In this document: piece after piece, positions 16,819 through 24,253 of the stretch
Numbering within the stretch: the first letter of the stretch is position 1
Layout of the letters: each line of letters opens with the position of its first letter
Source: Bacillus sp. ISL-41
GTDB lineage: Bacteria; Bacillota; Bacilli; Bacillales; Cytobacillaceae
DNA length: 32,746 nt
Direction of reading: 5' to 3'
Assembly (NCBI RefSeq): GCF_018613235.1
Contig: NZ_JAGGQP010000004.1
Location: 1-32,746 of the forward strand
Program-made: the position numbers and the translations under genes
Notes under the pieces: generated by a model
What the model saw: the letters and a program-made list of their open reading frames with translations, nothing else
Told to the model about the DNA's origin: nothing
The model's database searches: none

Positions 16819-16884
16819 GAGAGATAAGTGTTTCTTTTATAAAAAATGTTTAAATAGAGATTATCTAGCTTAGGGGAGATTAGC

Positions 16885-17322
16885 TTGAAAGAGACGAAAA
16901 AAGATTCTAGGGAGTCGTATTTATTTGCGGCCTGGGCTGCATCGATCATTGCCATGTTCGGCAGTCTGTATTTTTCAGAAATCCGGCAGTATGAGCCTTG
17001 TCTCCTGTGCTGGTATCAGCGAATCCTGATGTATCCTTTTGCCTTGATACTCGGGATTGCAGTTGTTAGAAAAGATTATAAGATTACCTTTTATACGATG
17101 ATTATGTCAGCTGTCGGCGGATTGATCTCGCTGTACCACTATTCATTGCAAAAGGTGCCATTCATGGCTGACAATGCTGTTACTTGCGGAAGGGTTCCAT
17201 GTACAGGCCAATATATCAACTGGCTTGGTTTTATTACCATCCCATTCCTGGCACTAACTGCATTCATCATTATTTTTTCATTAAGCCTGCTGGTCTGGAA
17301 GAAATCGAAGGAGGAAGCGTAA
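16885..17322 (+). CDS. bdbC: DsbB-type thiol-disulfide oxidoreductase BdbC
   Basis: 145 residues with four transmembrane helices and both DsbB cysteine pairs: Cys39-x-x-Cys42 (CLLCWYQR) at the end of helix 1, and Cys100/Cys105 in the second external loop (CGRVPC). DsbB proteins pass electrons from an extracytoplasmic thioredoxin-like oxidase to quinone. The TTG start at 16885 has GGGGAG six or so nt upstream. The gene is followed immediately by a membrane-anchored thioredoxin-like gene with a CPHC site, its obvious partner, giving a complete disulfide-forming pair. Confidence 0.93.
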   Translation: MKETKKDSRESYLFAAWAASIIAMFGSLYFSEIRQYEPCLLCWYQRILMYPFALILGIAVVRKDYKITFYTMIMSAVGGLISLYHYSLQKVPFMADNAVTCGRVPCTGQYINWLGFITIPFLALTAFIIIFSLSLLVWKKSKEEA

Positions 17323-17323
17323 C

Positions 17324-17794
17324 TTGAAAAAGGTCATTGTTTTTCTATTAATTATCATTGCATTATTCGCAGCATTATTTTTTCTAAATAAGGCGCAAAA
17401 TGAGGAAAAAGCTGAGGGAAATCCTTACGGGAAAGACACTTTGCATCCTGAAACCGTCAAACAGCTGGATGATCCGAACTATCAAAATATCATCCTGCCT
17501 GAAGAGCTGGAGAAAAAAATTGAAAACGGCGAGGATGTTACCGTCTATTTCCACAGTCCGACATGCCCTCACTGCGTTCGCACTACTCCGGTTGTTGCAC
17601 CTTTGGCAGAGGATATGAATGTAGACCTGGTTCAATACAACCTCTTGGAGTTTGAACAAGGTTGGAATGATTACGGAATCGAATCGACTCCAACCATTGT
17701 ACAGTACAAGGATGGAAAAGAAGTAAACAGGATCGTCGGCTATCAGGAAGAAGCAACTTTCGAAAATTGGTTCAATGAGAATACTTTAAAATAA
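17324..17794 (+). CDS. Membrane-anchored thioredoxin-like oxidase (CPHC)
   Basis: 156 residues. One N-terminal signal anchor (residues 3-21), then a thioredoxin fold with active site Cys81-Pro-His-Cys84 and cis-proline at Pro123 (ESTPTIV). CPHC is the DsbA-type dipeptide and favours an oxidase outside the membrane. The start is TTG at 17324 with AAGGAGG upstream, one base after the bdbC stop, so translation is coupled. It functions most likely as the substrate-oxidising partner of BdbC, comparable to the BdbA/BdbD partners of B. subtilis; which substrates is not visible. Confidence 0.92.
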   Translation: MKKVIVFLLIIIALFAALFFLNKAQNEEKAEGNPYGKDTLHPETVKQLDDPNYQNIILPEELEKKIENGEDVTVYFHSPTCPHCVRTTPVVAPLAEDMNVDLVQYNLLEFEQGWNDYGIESTPTIVQYKDGKEVNRIVGYQEEATFENWFNENTLK

Positions 17795-17796
17795 AT

Positions 17797-17826
17797 GGAA
17801 AACGCCTGCAATCGCAGGCGTTTTCA
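17797..17826. terminator. Bidirectional terminator between the bdbC operon and yhcU
   Basis: AACGCCTGC and GCAGGCGTT pair around four nt, with A-rich sequence to the left and TTTTCATTTT to the right. It can end both convergent transcripts. Confidence 0.88.
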
Positions 17827-17849
17827 TTTTGCATTATTTGTTGAACAAT

Positions 17850-18248
17850 TTACAGCAAAAGTCTGTTGGCGGCTTTTGTATAAGTACTGATATAATCTAG
17901 ATGAACATGCTTGGAATCACAAAATTGATTGTAATTAAACGGGAAGCAAATTCCGTAGTCTGTCAATGTCTGGACATTTTTACGGAACATCGACTGATAT
18001 TTTTCAGGAATATGGCCAGACTCCAAAATAGAGATCAATGTCTGCATGCTTGTGATCACCTGGTATGCATCGCCCAGTGTACTAAATCTCTCGAACTGTT
18101 CGGGTCTCGTATGTAATACTTCAAGCCTTTCGAATTCATGAATGTCTTCATCCGTAAAGTACAATGGAAAAATATCAGTGTAAAAATATCTTGCCAGTTC
18201 TACCACTTTCTCTTCTTGTCCGGGTGTAGACGCAAATACAATTTTCAA
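17850..18248 (-). CDS. yhcU: YhcU-like protein (DUF5365)
   Basis: 132 residues, soluble, helical, with no membrane segment or catalytic motif. The text KIVFASTPGQEEKVVELARYFY, EVLHTRPEQFERFSTLGDAYQVI and LQTLISILES-like blocks match B. subtilis YhcU as I recall it. The function is unknown. The frame opens at GTG 18260, but AAGGTGG lies seven nt upstream of the TTG at 18248, and this start gives the family length (131-132). It lies between yhcT and yhcX homologues, as in B. subtilis. Confidence 0.82.
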   Translation of the reverse strand: MKIVFASTPGQEEKVVELARYFYTDIFPLYFTDEDIHEFERLEVLHTRPEQFERFSTLGDAYQVITSMQTLISILESGHIPEKYQSMFRKNVQTLTDYGICFPFNYNQFCDSKHVHLDYISTYTKAANRLLL

Positions 18249-18352
18249 TGATCGACCCACCTTTTTATACCCTTTGTAATCTATTCGTAATATATATACC
18301 TAGAATAACATATTCATTCCAATTAACTGGGTGGTAATTATGTCCATGCATG

Positions 18353-18407
18353 CGGTAAAAGTTGACAGGCTCTTCTTCAATGCAAACAAGTTTTTTACCG
18401 TCAACTT
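18353..18407 (+). promoter_or_regulatory. Leader with two mutually exclusive stems before yhcT
   Basis: CGGTAAAA (18353-18360) complements TTTTACCG (18393-18400), and AAGTTGAC (18359-18366) complements GTCAACTT (18400-18407). The order A-B-A'-B' means both 8-bp stems cannot form as nested hairpins; they are alternatives or a pseudoknot. It ends 30 nt before the yhcT ATG. A TTGACA at 18362 has no good -10. Confidence 0.4.
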
Positions 18408-18437
18408 AGTAAAAATTTATGAAGACAGGAGATCAAT

Positions 18438-19358
18438 ATGATACATACAAATAAAAAAGGCGAATGGTGTGAACTTGTCATTCCCGCTGAATGGGAAAAG
18501 CACACTCTTGAAACACTTTTCAAGGATTTTTGGAAAGCTCCGAAAAAAGTGGTCCATCTTTTGAGGATGGAAAAAAACGTCCTGATTAACGGACAAGTTC
18601 CCGATTGGACAACTCTCCTTAAAAAAAATGACCGCTTAAGCTTGAAACTTTTTACTGAAGAAGAACAGACTGTCCATCCTGAATACTTGGATGTTGATGT
18701 CCTGTATGAGGATGACCATCTGATTGTATTCAATAAACCGTCAGGCATGGATACCCATCCAAACGTGAGTGGCCAAGGCGGTACTTTGGCGAATGCTGCT
18801 GCTTTCCATATGGAGTCAAATGGAGAACTTACCCGGCCGCGTCATATACACCGACTTGACCGCGAGACAACAGGCGCCGTGCTTTTTGCGAAAAACCCGC
18901 TCATAACAGCCATTCTCGATAAAATGCTGGAGGAACGCGCAATTAAAAGAACCTATTTGGCTTTGGCTGACGGCATCATCAAACAGAAAAAAGGAACTAT
19001 CAATAAACCTATCGGCCGGGACCGGCATCACCCAACGCGAAGAAGAGTTTCAGAGACAGGCCAGCAGGCCATCACTCACTTCAAAGTATTAGATAAAATA
19101 AAACATAAAAACCTTACCCTTGTTCAATGCTCACTTGACACCGGCAGGACCCACCAGATCCGGGTGCATTTCAGCGCGATTGGGCATCCGCTTGCTGGGG
19201 ACACCCTTTACAGCGGAAGCGATACATTTCACAGGCAAGCGCTGCATGCAGTAAAAATGGAATTCACCCACCCGTTCACACAGGAAAAAATAATATGCCA
19301 TGCACCTTTTATCGACCAACCGCCGATATTTTTTAACATTGATCCTAATGAGATTTAA
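18438..19358 (+). CDS. yhcT: RluA-family RNA pseudouridine synthase (YhcT)
   Basis: 306 residues. The catalytic segment is clear: HRLDRETTGAVLFAKN (the Asp of HRLDxxTTG is the catalytic residue), preceded by FNKPSGMDTHP and followed by DTGRTHQIRVHFSAIGHPLAGD. The N-terminal 75 residues resemble a degenerate S4-like RNA-binding segment. It converts specific uridines in rRNA or tRNA to pseudouridine; the target is unknown. AGGAGA precedes the ATG by five nt. It is divergent from yhcU and matches the B. subtilis yhcT-yhcU order. Confidence 0.93.
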   Translation: MIHTNKKGEWCELVIPAEWEKHTLETLFKDFWKAPKKVVHLLRMEKNVLINGQVPDWTTLLKKNDRLSLKLFTEEEQTVHPEYLDVDVLYEDDHLIVFNKPSGMDTHPNVSGQGGTLANAAAFHMESNGELTRPRHIHRLDRETTGAVLFAKNPLITAILDKMLEERAIKRTYLALADGIIKQKKGTINKPIGRDRHHPTRRRVSETGQQAITHFKVLDKIKHKNLTLVQCSLDTGRTHQIRVHFSAIGHPLAGDTLYSGSDTFHRQALHAVKMEFTHPFTQEKIICHAPFIDQPPIFFNIDPNEI

Positions 19359-19388
19359 TTTTTTTATGAGGACGCGTAAATTTCCGCA

Positions 19389-19425
19389 AAAAAAAAATCC
19401 TTCCGAACTCGGAAGGATTTCTTTA
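19389..19425. terminator. Bidirectional terminator between yhcT and the GlsB-like gene
   Basis: AAATCCTTCC (19395-19404) and GGAAGGATTT (19411-19420) pair around six nt, with nine A on the left and a T-rich right side. Confidence 0.9.
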
Positions 19426-19427
19426 TA

Positions 19428-19685
19428 TTAGTCAGCTTTACGCATGCTCTTCATGACAAGGCTGACGATGAATACCAATGCAATCGCACCAATTAATGCC
19501 GGGACAATCGCAAAGTCAGCAACTACAGGTCCCCAGTTTCCTAAGATCGCTTGTCCAATCCAAGCACCCACGAAACCAGCGATGATGTTACCGATGATGC
19601 CGCCAGGAATATCTCTTCCCAAGATTAATCCTGCTAACCACCCAATAATACCACCGATAATTAATGCCCAAAGAAAACTCATCAT
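19428..19685 (-). CDS. GlsB/YeaQ/YmgE-family small membrane protein
   Basis: 85 residues, three transmembrane segments full of glycine: IIGGIIGWLAGLILG, GGIIGNIIAGFVGAWIG and a last helix near ALVFIVSLVMKS. This is the signature of the transglycosylase-associated (GlsB/YeaQ/YmgE) family, general-stress membrane proteins of unknown mechanism; B. subtilis YwzA is similar. AAGGAGG stands about 9-12 nt before two adjacent ATG codons at 19685 and 19682, so either could be used. A sigma-B-like pair, GTTTGA and GGGTGT (minus strand, 19770-19748), lies upstream, but its 11-bp spacing is short. Confidence 0.9.
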   Translation of the reverse strand: MMSFLWALIIGGIIGWLAGLILGRDIPGGIIGNIIAGFVGAWIGQAILGNWGPVVADFAIVPALIGAIALVFIVSLVMKSMRKAD

Positions 19686-20046
19686 AATGTTATTCCTCCT
19701 TAAAAAGTAGATGTATTTTACAAGTAGTAATAGTGCTAAGGGGTTTTACACCCTTTTAAAGAGTTCAAACTGCAGCGAAGTAAAATTAGTCTTGCTGATT
19801 TTAGTTGCTTCCCGGGAGCTAACCAGCTTGCTCTAACAATATCTTACCTCAAATATCATGGTGTTAAACCAGTCTGTTCTGCAGTCGGACAAGCAGCAAA
19901 TCTAAGATGTTAAATCGTGTTGTTTTCTGCTTGTACACCTACATTACCACCCAAAGATTATTTTAAAACCTTCCGGGATTTAATTAACCCTCTAACACCT
20001 GTCAGCACGCAGTTTTCTCTTTCCTTTTAATGTATCCATTTTCACA
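19686..20046. other. Long non-coding gap with inverted repeats
   Basis: About 360 bases with no convincing reading frame. ACAAGCAG (19889-19896) and CTGCTTGT (19927-19934) are exact complements around 30 nt. A palindrome-like GCTTCCCGGGAGC lies near 19806-19818. The first 100 nt should hold the promoter of the GlsB-like gene. I see no match to a riboswitch or tRNA I know; an uncharacterised small RNA or decayed sequence are both possible. Confidence 0.35.
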
Positions 20047-20084
20047 AATAAAAAACGGACTGAGTGTAATTCAGTCCATTTTTT
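20047..20084 (-). terminator. Terminator downstream of the aldo-keto reductase
   Basis: GGACTGA (20057-20063) and TCAGTCC (20071-20077) pair around seven nt; minus strand continues GTTTTTT. T and A runs on both sides make it potentially bidirectional. Confidence 0.82.
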
Positions 20085-20146
20085 CCAAGAAAATTCATTT
20101 TTTTGGATTCGCTTGTGCCAGGCATCATCCTGCTTATTTAGCTCTT

Positions 20147-20971
20147 TTAAAAATCAATATGGTCTGGATCGGCACCAAAACGATGGTCCTTATTGAGCCC
20201 ATTGATCTCTTCCAGTTCTTTTTGATCTAGCTTGAAATCAAATATATCTGCGTTTTCTCTTAACCTTGACGGTGTGACTGATTTAGGAATCGGGATAATT
20301 TGATTTTGCATGTGCCATTTTAAAATAACCTGAGCAGGAGTCTTGGCGTGCTTTTCCGCAATCTTCCCCAGCACAGGATCATCAAGGAATCTTCCTCTGG
20401 ACAATGGAGACCAAGCCTCTACTTTGATGTCATGTTCATGACAGAAATTTCGCAGTTGTGCCTGCGACAGCAGAGGATGGAGTTCGACTTGATTGATTAC
20501 TGGCTTTTCTTTGCAATGGCTTAGAAGATCCTCCAAATGGTGTATTTTAAAATTGCTGACACCAATTGCCTTCACCTTGCCTTCCCTATACAACTGCTCA
20601 AGAGCACGCCATGTGTCCAGATATTTGCCTTTTACTGGCCAGTGGACGAGATATAAATCTAGATAATCCAGCCCTAACCTGTCCATGCTTTCATTAAAGG
20701 CTTTAAGCGTATTGTCATAACCCTGTTCTGAATTCCAGACCTTCGTTGTGATAAATAAATCTTCCCTCGGTATACTGCTGTTGCGGATCGCTCTTCCTAC
20801 ACCTTCTTCATTCTGGTAAAAAGAAGCTGTATCTATCAGCCGATATCCGAGTTCAAGCGCCGTCTGGATTGTTTCCTCGATTTGTTCTCCCTCCTCGACC
20901 TTATAGACACCGAGGCCAAAAGCCGGTATTTTCACACCGTTATGTAATGTATGCGTATCAAAAATGCTCAC
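20147..20971 (-). CDS. Aldo-keto reductase (glyoxal/2,5-DKG reductase type)
   Basis: 274 residues, complete AKR barrel with the catalytic tetrad Asp47 and Tyr52 (LIDTASFYQNE), Lys77 (TTKVWN) and His110 (LVHWP). The family segments GVSNF, NQVELHPLL and the NADPH site IPIPKSVTPSRLRENADIF are all present. It reduces aldehydes and ketones with NADPH; closest in my memory to B. subtilis YvgN/YtbE. The start is GTG at 20971 with AGGAGG nine nt upstream. A strong sigma-A promoter lies at 20996-21024. Monocistronic. Confidence 0.93.
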   Translation of the reverse strand: MSIFDTHTLHNGVKIPAFGLGVYKVEEGEQIEETIQTALELGYRLIDTASFYQNEEGVGRAIRNSSIPREDLFITTKVWNSEQGYDNTLKAFNESMDRLGLDYLDLYLVHWPVKGKYLDTWRALEQLYREGKVKAIGVSNFKIHHLEDLLSHCKEKPVINQVELHPLLSQAQLRNFCHEHDIKVEAWSPLSRGRFLDDPVLGKIAEKHAKTPAQVILKWHMQNQIIPIPKSVTPSRLRENADIFDFKLDQKELEEINGLNKDHRFGADPDHIDF

Positions 20972-20995
20972 AATGAGCCGCCTCCTTTTTAGTCC

Positions 20996-21024
20996 ATTTT
21001 ATCCCTCGGCAAAGATTAAGACAA
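20996..21024 (-). promoter_or_regulatory. Sigma-A promoter of the aldo-keto reductase gene
   Basis: Minus strand: TTGTCT (21024-21019), 17-bp spacer, TAAAAT (21001-20996). Confidence 0.72.
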
Positions 21025-21052
21025 ATCAAAACGGCTGCCATCCTGACAGCCG
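21025..21052 (-). terminator. Second terminator-like hairpin upstream of the AKR promoter
   Basis: Minus strand: CGGCTG and CAGCCG pair around nine nt and are followed by TTTTGATTTG. It stands just ahead of the AKR -35 box and would block read-through from the DUF302 side. Confidence 0.5.
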
Positions 21053-21182
21053 CCAAATCTATATAAACGGCTCAACGGCCGAAATTTTTTTGAATTAGTG
21101 TTTTAGTTCCCGGCAAAAATTTGTCCTAAACAGCCGGACAATACTTTTTCTGAAAATGGGCTTATCTTTATTTTTTCGACGA

Positions 21183-21208
21183 AAAAAAGCCCGGGATTGC
21201 CTCCCGGA
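21183..21208 (-). terminator. Terminator of the DUF302 gene
   Basis: Minus strand: CCGGGA and TCCCGG pair (flanking G-C extends it) around five nt, then GCTTTTTTT. Confidence 0.85.
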
Positions 21209-21227
21209 CCTCAGTTACAGTTAAAAT

Positions 21228-21611
21228 TTATTTAATATTATCAATTGCTCCGATCAACCTTTTTTCAATGTCGGCCGCAATAGCTTGCAGGTCATCATTT
21301 TCAACAAATTTAATCAATTCAGTTGGCTTTGGCAGACCGACCTTGGTCGTACCGTTCTCTTTATATACTACAATTTTACAAGGGAGAAAATAGCTTACGA
21401 TAGGATTCTTTTCAAGTACTCTTTTCGCTTCATGCGGATTGCATACTTCAAGGATGATATAGTCACCGTCAAGTTCCACACCTTTTCCCGCCAGTGTCTC
21501 CTTCATATTAAGGGACCAAAGGACACCAAATTTCTCCTCTTTCAAGCTTGCCTCAAGTGCAGATACTGCCTCATTCATTGACTTGTCCACTTCGATTGTA
21601 TGATGGAACAT
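21228..21611 (-). CDS. DUF302-domain protein
   Basis: 127 residues, a small soluble alpha/beta domain: the N-terminal strand FHHTIEVDKSMNEAVSALEASLKEEKFGVLW, then LEVCNPHEAKRVLEKNPIVS-like text and FLPCKIVVYKENGTTKVGLPKP, typical of DUF302. The function is unknown; these proteins are sometimes near metal or redox genes. AAAGGAGA is too close to the first ATG (21617) but well spaced for the ATG at 21611, which is chosen. The frame is intact, with its own terminator. Confidence 0.88.
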   Translation of the reverse strand: MFHHTIEVDKSMNEAVSALEASLKEEKFGVLWSLNMKETLAGKGVELDGDYIILEVCNPHEAKRVLEKNPIVSYFLPCKIVVYKENGTTKVGLPKPTELIKFVENDDLQAIAADIEKRLIGAIDNIK

Positions 21612-21693
21612 TTTCATCTCTCCTTTCGATTTTAAAAAATACCTCTCTTATTCAGCGGATAAACCACTATAGGTATTATAAATATTGTGCCAT

Positions 21694-21733
21694 AGAGAAA
21701 AACCGCCGTACACTATTTTGCATTCCGGCGGTC
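21694..21733 (-). terminator. Terminator of the first sspH gene
   Basis: Minus strand: ACCGCCG and CGGCGGT pair around 17 nt, followed by TTTTTCTC. Confidence 0.8.
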
Positions 21734-21767
21734 TACGGTCCTATAGTCTCTATAAAAGGGATGATGC

Positions 21768-21950
21768 TTAAGATCTCTCGTGCAGCTCAGTAATTTCGAC
21801 AGTTGTCCTTTCTTCCAGCGGGCCGCGCAGGTGGACAGTGGCGGTGCGCCCATCTTCATTCAAATGATCAATCCACACAGATGCACCGTTGTAAGTGACA
21901 TCTATTTCCGCAGACGATGAGAGTATTTGTTTTACACGATTCAAATCCAT
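21768..21950 (-). CDS. sspH: H-type small acid-soluble spore protein (copy 1)
   Basis: 60 residues with the SspH plan: MDLNRVKQILSSS, then VTYNGASVWIDHLNE, and an acidic tail VEITELHE. SspH-type SASPs are minor spore-core proteins made in the forespore. GGAGGT precedes the ATG at 21950; the longer frame to 21971 covers that site and is rejected. A good sigma-G promoter (21985-22014) supports forespore expression. A second paralogue lies at 29912-30091. Confidence 0.9.
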   Translation of the reverse strand: MDLNRVKQILSSSAEIDVTYNGASVWIDHLNEDGRTATVHLRGPLEERTTVEITELHERS

Positions 21951-21984
21951 GTTTGTTACCTCCGCAATCAATTTTTTCTCCCCT

Positions 21985-22014
21985 ATTTTAGCTTGAAGTA
22001 TTTCTTTTTATTCA
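21985..22014 (-). promoter_or_regulatory. Candidate sigma-G promoter of sspH copy 1
   Basis: Minus strand: TGAATA (22014-22009), 17-bp spacer, CTAAAAT (21991-21985). The -35 fits the forespore consensus exactly; the -10 is approximate. Confidence 0.6.
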
Positions 22015-22099
22015 ACCTTGAGAATTAAATGGGCTATCTGTCCCGGAAATGATAAGGTACGATAGAATAAAGGTAATGCCATAAAATCTGGAGGTCATT

Positions 22100-23920
22100 A
22101 TGCCTGATTGGTCCTATCAACCATTATTTAAACCATGGCTGTCTATTTTACCCGGGAACACAGGACGGGAATTCATCCATCGCGGGATGTCCCTCCTCTC
22201 ACAGCTACCCGGCGGCAGGCCGTTCATCGAATTTCTTGGGCATATGTCTCCGTCGGAAAAATTGTCGCGAAATCTTTTTGGACTTCATTTTAACAGTCCG
22301 ATTGGATTAAGCGGGAAGATTGACCCGAGATTGTCAGGGATCAAAGCTTTCCCGAATCTGGGCTTTGGTGCAATTGAGGTTGGACCGATCACCGAATTCC
22401 CGAGTGAGCCGTACTCAGCAGCATGTCTTTCAGAAACACAAGATACGTTGGTCCTGCCAGAACATGCCGAAACGATAGGACTTAATGCAGCGAAAGAAAA
22501 ATTAACAAATTCACGGACAGTACCTATCCTGATTCGGCTCAAGGAACCGCTCATCATCGCTGAGCATTTAAAAGATGCTGGCGATATCTTTATAATCGAA
22601 ATTGATTCATTTGAAAGCCTTAATGATCTCACACATATAAAAATGGTTCTTGAAAACAAGCCCGTCCTTCTAGCAATCAGGCATTCGATGGTAGCCGACA
22701 ATCTCTTGAAGCTTAAATCAGCCAGCCAATTTTCGGACGGAATTATGATTGAAGAAGACCGTATGGTAATTGCCGAAAAACAGGTATTGCCTATTCAACA
22801 GACAGATGGTATGGTTCATGCTTTAAACTTAATAAAAAGCGAAATTGATTTGCCTGTCATCACTTCCGGAGGAGTTGCACAGCCTGCCGATGCGCTCGTT
22901 CTGTTTGAAGCGGGTGCGGAGTTAGTCTTCCTATCCGGAGGCTATGTAGCCTCAGGACCCGGTTTGCCAAAAAGAATCAATGAGGCGCTAATGGACGAAC
23001 TGGGAGGCGAGCAAAAAGTGCTTACAGGCTGGATCTGGTATTGGCTGTTCGGGCTATTTATCCTGCTTGGAGGAGCCGCGGTCTTATTCTTCAGTCTCAC
23101 AAAGGTGATCCTCTTCTATGATGAAGCATTCATGCAAATGACCAGGCTTGAATTGATGGCCTATAACCCAAATCTATACAAATTCATGTCACATGACCGG
23201 ATGACACTGGCCGGAACGATGATTTCGGGCGGGTACATCTATATGCAGCTGGCCAGGCATGGCGTTAAATACGGCATCCACTGGACACGAAAAGCTTTCA
23301 ATATCGGGGCGATTACCGGATTCCTTGGCATTTTGCTATTCCTGGGATTTGGTTATTTTGACTGGCTGCACGGTTTGTTCTGGCTCATCCTGCTTCCTTT
23401 TTACGTCGCCGGGTTCGTAAAGACACGCAAGGCAAACCAGTCGCCCATTTCCAAAAATCGCGAAAACTCACCTTCCTGGAAAAAAGCAGTGTATGGCCAG
23501 CTTCTGTTTGTCATTCTTGGTTTCTCTTTTGTGCTCGGCGGGATTGTGATATCAACAATTGGGGCGACATCTGTCTTTGTCGATACCGACCTGAAATATA
23601 TTTGCATGACACCTGAGCAATTGAATGCAATGAACGAAAAACTGATTCCCGTCATCGCCCATGACCGCGCTGGCTTTGGCAGCGCACTCTTCAGCGTTGG
23701 TCTGCTTGTACTTACCCTGTCGTTATGGGGATTCCATGAAGGTTCTGCCTGGGTATGGAGAACCTTCATGATTGGTGGGATTCCAGCGTTTGCAGCAGGA
23801 ATTTTCACACACTTCTATATCGGTTATATTGATTTTATCCACCTGCTGCCTGCTTACTTCGCACTAGCGCTTTACATTGGGGGCTTGCTGCTGACGAAAG
23901 ATTATTTTAATAAAAGGTGA
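22100..23920 (+). CDS. DHODH-like barrel fused to a duplicated membrane domain
   Basis: 606 residues. Residues 1-300 resemble class 2 dihydroorotate dehydrogenase: SPIGLSGKIDPRLSG, NLGFGAIEVGPIT, and a C-terminal flavin-phosphate segment ITSGGVAQPADALVLFEAGA. The catalytic NxSxPN-type loop and the usual Asn/Lys contacts are not recognisable, so normal orotate formation is doubtful. Residues 308-600 hold about eight transmembrane helices arranged as an internal duplication: HDR at 365-367 and 521-523, and GY-D-x-x-H at 418-424 and 575-581, an offset of 156-157. The start has GGAGGT before the ATG. Monocistronic with a strong terminator. Many databases would call it dihydroorotate dehydrogenase, which I think is misleading. 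Confidence 0.88.
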   Translation: MPDWSYQPLFKPWLSILPGNTGREFIHRGMSLLSQLPGGRPFIEFLGHMSPSEKLSRNLFGLHFNSPIGLSGKIDPRLSGIKAFPNLGFGAIEVGPITEFPSEPYSAACLSETQDTLVLPEHAETIGLNAAKEKLTNSRTVPILIRLKEPLIIAEHLKDAGDIFIIEIDSFESLNDLTHIKMVLENKPVLLAIRHSMVADNLLKLKSASQFSDGIMIEEDRMVIAEKQVLPIQQTDGMVHALNLIKSEIDLPVITSGGVAQPADALVLFEAGAELVFLSGGYVASGPGLPKRINEALMDELGGEQKVLTGWIWYWLFGLFILLGGAAVLFFSLTKVILFYDEAFMQMTRLELMAYNPNLYKFMSHDRMTLAGTMISGGYIYMQLARHGVKYGIHWTRKAFNIGAITGFLGILLFLGFGYFDWLHGLFWLILLPFYVAGFVKTRKANQSPISKNRENSPSWKKAVYGQLLFVILGFSFVLGGIVISTIGATSVFVDTDLKYICMTPEQLNAMNEKLIPVIAHDRAGFGSALFSVGLLVLTLSLWGFHEGSAWVWRTFMIGGIPAFAAGIFTHFYIGYIDFIHLLPAYFALALYIGGLLLTKDYFNKR

Positions 23921-23926
23921 CTTTAG

Positions 23927-23976
23927 AGACTGCAGACAAAACCTGAAAATGGTGCCTTGTCTGCAGTCTTTTTTTC
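23927..23976 (+). terminator. Terminator of the DHODH-membrane fusion gene
   Basis: AGACTGCAGACAA (23927-23939) and TTGTCTGCAGTCT (23957-23969) are exact complements, followed by a run of T. Confidence 0.95.
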
Positions 23977-24002
23977 ATCCACTGTAAGTTGATTCTTCTG
24001 TG

Positions 24003-24108
24003 AAGAACGGTACCCTTATAGAGAAGCATTTCGTAGCATAAGCGTATCTTTCCGCAAGAACGGTACCCTTATAGAGAAGAGAATCGGTGCATAAGGGCAT
24101 CTTTCAGT
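24003..24108. repeat. Two tandem 53-bp units
   Basis: AAGAACGGTACCCTTATAGA followed by GAAG starts at 24003 and again at 24056. GCATAAG-G-ATCTTTC recurs at 24036 and 24089, the same 53-bp offset. Each unit has CCCTTAT near its start and ATAAGSG later, so a weak dyad is built in. Non-coding. The period is nearly that of the 52-bp array at 14518, although the sequence differs. Confidence 0.88.
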
Positions 24109-24224
24109 TCGGTTCCTTTTGTTGATAAACTCTCTCGCATTAGGAAACAATACAGCTCATGATAGTAACCCTATAAAAAATAACCTATCTAACCTTAACT
24201 ATTAGATTTTCTTCAAATTCCCCC

Positions 24225-24253
24225 TTGTAAATCTCTTTAAAAACGAATATTAT
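24225..24253 (+). promoter_or_regulatory. Sigma-A promoter of the purine permease gene
   Basis: TTGTAA (24225-24230), 17-bp spacer, TATTAT (24248-24253); transcription would start about 24260. Confidence 0.65.

Noticed and set aside
16734-16955. 73-codon minus-strand ORF upstream of bdbC
   Set aside because: Antisense to the bdbC start and promoter; no ribosome site and no protein-like composition.
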